DNA of 8,367 nucleotides, taken from the NCBI GenBank assembly GCA_948960675.1, contig CARDPF010000133.1:1-8367 (forward strand), written 5' to 3'. A model generated the notes under the pieces. The model made no database searches, was not told where the DNA came from, and saw only the letters and a list, made by a program, of their open reading frames with translations. This stretch comes from an uncultured Eisenbergiella sp. (lineage in GTDB: Bacteria; Bacillota; Clostridia; Lachnospirales; Lachnospiraceae). The translations under genes and the position numbers were made by a program. Of this stretch, positions 5,878 to 8,367 are shown piece after piece (position 1 is the stretch's first letter; each line of letters starts with the position of its first letter).

Positions 5878-8367
5878 ATGGGTGAAAAACTGGTTTTGAT
5901 TGACGGGCACAGTATTTTAAACCGGGCGTTTTACGGCGTACCGGATCTGTCCAATGCGCAGGGGCTGCATACCAATGCGGTATACGGCTTTTTAAATATT
6001 CTGTTTAAAATTTTGGAGGAGGAAAAGCCGGATTTTCTGACGGTTGCCTTTGACGTAAAAGCGCCTACCTTCCGCCATGAAATTTATAAGGAGTATAAGG
6101 GAACACGCAAACCCATGCCTGTAGAGTTGGTCCAGCAGGTTCCGGTGATCAAGGAAGCGCTTGCGGCCATGGGAGTCTGTATGGTGGAGCAGGCCGGGCT
6201 GGAGGCGGACGATATTTTGGGGACGCTGGCAAAACGCGCCGAGAAGGCAGGGATGGACGTGGCGCTGGTGTCCGGGGACAGGGATCTTTTGCAGATTGCC
6301 ACGGACCGCATCAAAATCCGGATTCCCAAGACCAAGGGCGGGAAAACGGAAGTGGAGGACTATTACGCTGCGGACGTGGAGGCCAAATACGGTGTGGATC
6401 CGGCAGGGTTTATCGACTTAAAGGCATTGATGGGGGATACGGCGGACAACATACCGGGAGTGCCCAAGGTGGGGGAAAAGACGGCGGCGGGGCTGATGAA
6501 ACAGTTTGGGTCGCTGGACAATATTTACGCCCATGTGGAAGAGGTTTCCAAAAAATCCGTCCGGGAATCCCTTGTGGCAAATAAGGATTTGGCATATTTA
6601 AGCAGGACGCTGGCCACCATCCAAGTGGACGGTCCGGTGGAGACGGACTGGGAAAAAGCAAGGCTGGGCGATTTGTTTACGCAGGAAGCCTATGAGGTGT
6701 TTGTGCGTCTGGAGTTTAAAAATATGCTGGGCCGTTTTACGAAAATTCCCGGAAAAGAGCAGGATCCGGCGGCGCATTTTGTGGCCGTCTCGGATTTGGC
6801 GCAGGCGTCCCAAATCATGGAAGCGGCCAAGAAGGCCAAACGGTGCGCTTTTTTTCTGGCGGATGACGGGGATGGGCCTGTAGCGCTTTCACTTTGCTTT
6901 GGGGAAGGGGACGTCTATGTGCTGCGGGCCGAAGGACTTTTGTCGGCCTCCTATATAGAGGGGGAACTGGCCAGGCTGTACAGGCAGGGCAAACCCCTTG
7001 CCACCTTCGGGGTCAAAAAAGCGTACGCCGCCCTTTTATCAGGAGGGGAAAATGGGGAGGGCTGCGGAACGCAGGCGCTGTTTGACGTCCTGATTGCCGC
7101 ATATCTTTTAAACCCGCTCAAAAACGATTATACGCCCCAGGATGTGGCTACAGAGCAGCTTTCCCTTACGGTTCCGGGAAGAAAGCAGCTTTTCGAAAAG
7201 CGGACGCTGGCAGAGGCGATGGATGAAAAACCGGATGAGTTTACAAAGTATGCCGGATATGTTGCGTATGTGTGCTATGCCGCCGGCCCTGTGCTGGAAT
7301 CCAAACTGCGGGATGCCGGTATGTGGAAGCTGTTTACCGAAATGGAGATGCCCCTTTCCCGGGTGCTGTATGAGATGGAAAAGGAGGGTGTGGCGGTTCG
7401 CCGGGAGGAACTCAAAGCTTACGGGGACAGCCTGGCCGGTAGGATTGGGGAACTGGAAAAGGCCATCCATGCGGCGGCAGGCTGTGTGTTCAACATCAAT
7501 TCGCCCAAGCAGCTGGGGGAAATCCTGTTTGAGAAAATGGGACTCAAAGGGGGAAAGAAAACGAAAACCGGCTATTCCACGGCGGCGGACGTGCTGGAAC
7601 GGCTGGCTCCTGACCACCGGATTGTGGCAGACATTTTGGAGTATAGGGGTCTGACGAAGTTAAAGTCTACCTATGCGGACGGGCTTGCGGATTATATCGG
7701 GGAGGACGGGCGGATCCATACATCCTTTAACCAGACGATCACGGCCACGGGGCGGATTTCCTCCACGGAGCCCAATCTGCAAAACATTCCCATGCGGACC
7801 GAGCAGGGCAGGATGATCCGCAGGGTTTTTGTGCCGAGGGACGGATGGCTGTTTACCGATGCGGATTATTCCCAGATCGAATTGCGGGTGCTGGCACATA
7901 TTTCCGGCGACCGTCAGCTGATAGAGGCGTACAAAAGCGATGCGGACATCCACCGCATTACGGCGTCCAAGGTGTTTCACACGCCCTTTGCAGAAGTGAC
8001 GGATTTGCAGAGGCGCAATGCCAAGGCCGTGAACTTTGGCATTGTTTACGGCATCAGTTCCTTTGGCTTGAGTCAGGATTTGAGTATTGGCCGCAAGGAA
8101 GCGGAGGATTATATCAACCAGTATTTCGAGACATATCCCCAAGTAAAAAAATTTTTGGATAAGCAGGTGGAGGAGGCCAGAAAAAAGGGCTATGTTACCA
8201 CCATGTTTGGACGGCGCAGGCCGATTCCGGAATTGCAGTCCTCCAATTTCATGCAGCGTTCCTTCGGGGAGAGGGTGGCAATGAATTCCCCGATTCAGGG
8301 CAGTGCCGCCGATATTATCAAGCTGGCCATGATCCGGGTTTATGAACGCCTCAAAAGCAGCGGCCTT
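5878..8367 (+). CDS. polA: DNA polymerase I, 3' end beyond the window
   Basis: Pol I fills gaps in excision repair and removes Okazaki primers. The frame is open without a stop for 830 codons to the right edge, so the last part is missing. The N-terminal 5'-3' exonuclease (about 1-290) is complete: D9, D59, KGTRKPMP (74-81), EADD at 109-112, D134 and D136 in SGDRD, and D187/D190 in GDTADNIPGV. The 3'-5' exonuclease fold (about 300-480) is present but lacks the catalytic carboxylates: the D-x-E site is replaced near FFLADDGDG (325-333) with a shortened loop, as in many Firmicute enzymes, so proofreading is probably absent. The polymerase domain has motif A with D663 in DYSQIELR and motif B with R712, K716, F720 and Y724 in RRNAKAVNFGIVYG. 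F720 is the residue that in relatives discriminates against dideoxynucleotides. Motif C (VHDE) would lie just past the edge. The ATG at 5878 has AGAGGA (5868-5873) close upstream. Confidence 0.97.
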   Translation, partial: MGEKLVLIDGHSILNRAFYGVPDLSNAQGLHTNAVYGFLNILFKILEEEKPDFLTVAFDVKAPTFRHEIYKEYKGTRKPMPVELVQQVPVIKEALAAMGVCMVEQAGLEADDILGTLAKRAEKAGMDVALVSGDRDLLQIATDRIKIRIPKTKGGKTEVEDYYAADVEAKYGVDPAGFIDLKALMGDTADNIPGVPKVGEKTAAGLMKQFGSLDNIYAHVEEVSKKSVRESLVANKDLAYLSRTLATIQVDGPVETDWEKARLGDLFTQEAYEVFVRLEFKNMLGRFTKIPGKEQDPAAHFVAVSDLAQASQIMEAAKKAKRCAFFLADDGDGPVALSLCFGEGDVYVLRAEGLLSASYIEGELARLYRQGKPLATFGVKKAYAALLSGGENGEGCGTQALFDVLIAAYLLNPLKNDYTPQDVATEQLSLTVPGRKQLFEKRTLAEAMDEKPDEFTKYAGYVAYVCYAAGPVLESKLRDAGMWKLFTEMEMPLSRVLYEMEKEGVAVRREELKAYGDSLAGRIGELEKAIHAAAGCVFNINSPKQLGEILFEKMGLKGGKKTKTGYSTAADVLERLAPDHRIVADILEYRGLTKLKSTYADGLADYIGEDGRIHTSFNQTITATGRISSTEPNLQNIPMRTEQGRMIRRVFVPRDGWLFTDADYSQIELRVLAHISGDRQLIEAYKSDADIHRITASKVFHTPFAEVTDLQRRNAKAVNFGIVYGISSFGLSQDLSIGRKEAEDYINQYFETYPQVKKFLDKQVEEARKKGYVTTMFGRRRPIPELQSSNFMQRSFGERVAMNSPIQGSAADIIKLAMIRVYERLKSSGL

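Noticed and set aside
7142..7654. 170-codon plus-strand open frame inside polA
   Set aside because: It lies in another frame within an uninterrupted polA and is rich in R, W and C, as expected for a frame-shifted shadow.

Overview
The window looks like ordinary chromosome from a Firmicute of class Clostridia, most likely a Lachnospiraceae-type gut bacterium. This is inferred from moderate GC content, strong AGGAG-type ribosome binding sites, a Pol I with a degenerate proofreading domain, a short NagB, and a PepSY protein of a style common in that group. All seven genes lie on the + strand. No mobile element, CRISPR array, tRNA or rRNA was seen.

Layout. Positions 2-547 hold the 3' end of a gene cut by the left edge; its product ends in a PepSY-like domain. 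Positions 548-830 are non-coding and contain a strong GC-rich hairpin, a good promoter and a leader hairpin just before pepF. Positions 831-2636 encode oligoendopeptidase F. After a 113-base gap come nagB (2750-3475) and, after an unusually structured 177-base gap, nagA (3653-4792). Then follow a tightly packed small membrane protein with an anti-sigma-type zinc finger (4817-5146), nth (5157-5807), and polA (5878 to the right edge, about 830 codons, 3' end missing).

How the genes work together. NagA deacetylates N-acetylglucosamine-6-phosphate and NagB deaminates and isomerises the product to fructose-6-phosphate, so the pair forms the amino-sugar catabolic route. PepF, a cytosolic peptidase, may complement it by turning over imported or recycled peptides. 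Nth and Pol I act in base excision repair: Nth excises oxidised pyrimidines and nicks the strand, and Pol I fills the gap. The zinc-finger protein sits between the two sets with gaps of 24 and 10 bases, so nagA, this gene and nth are probably co-transcribed.

The most interesting material is non-coding. A perfect 13-base inverted repeat is nested inside a second inverted repeat between nagB and nagA, just downstream of a consensus extended -10 promoter that overlaps the nagB stop codon. A GTCCGGGC motif recurs in that gap and in the nth-polA gap, each time at the foot of a hairpin starting with GGACGG. The other notable item is the anti-sigma-like protein, which has no sigma factor gene beside it. 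I found no convincing evidence of a completely new multi-gene system.
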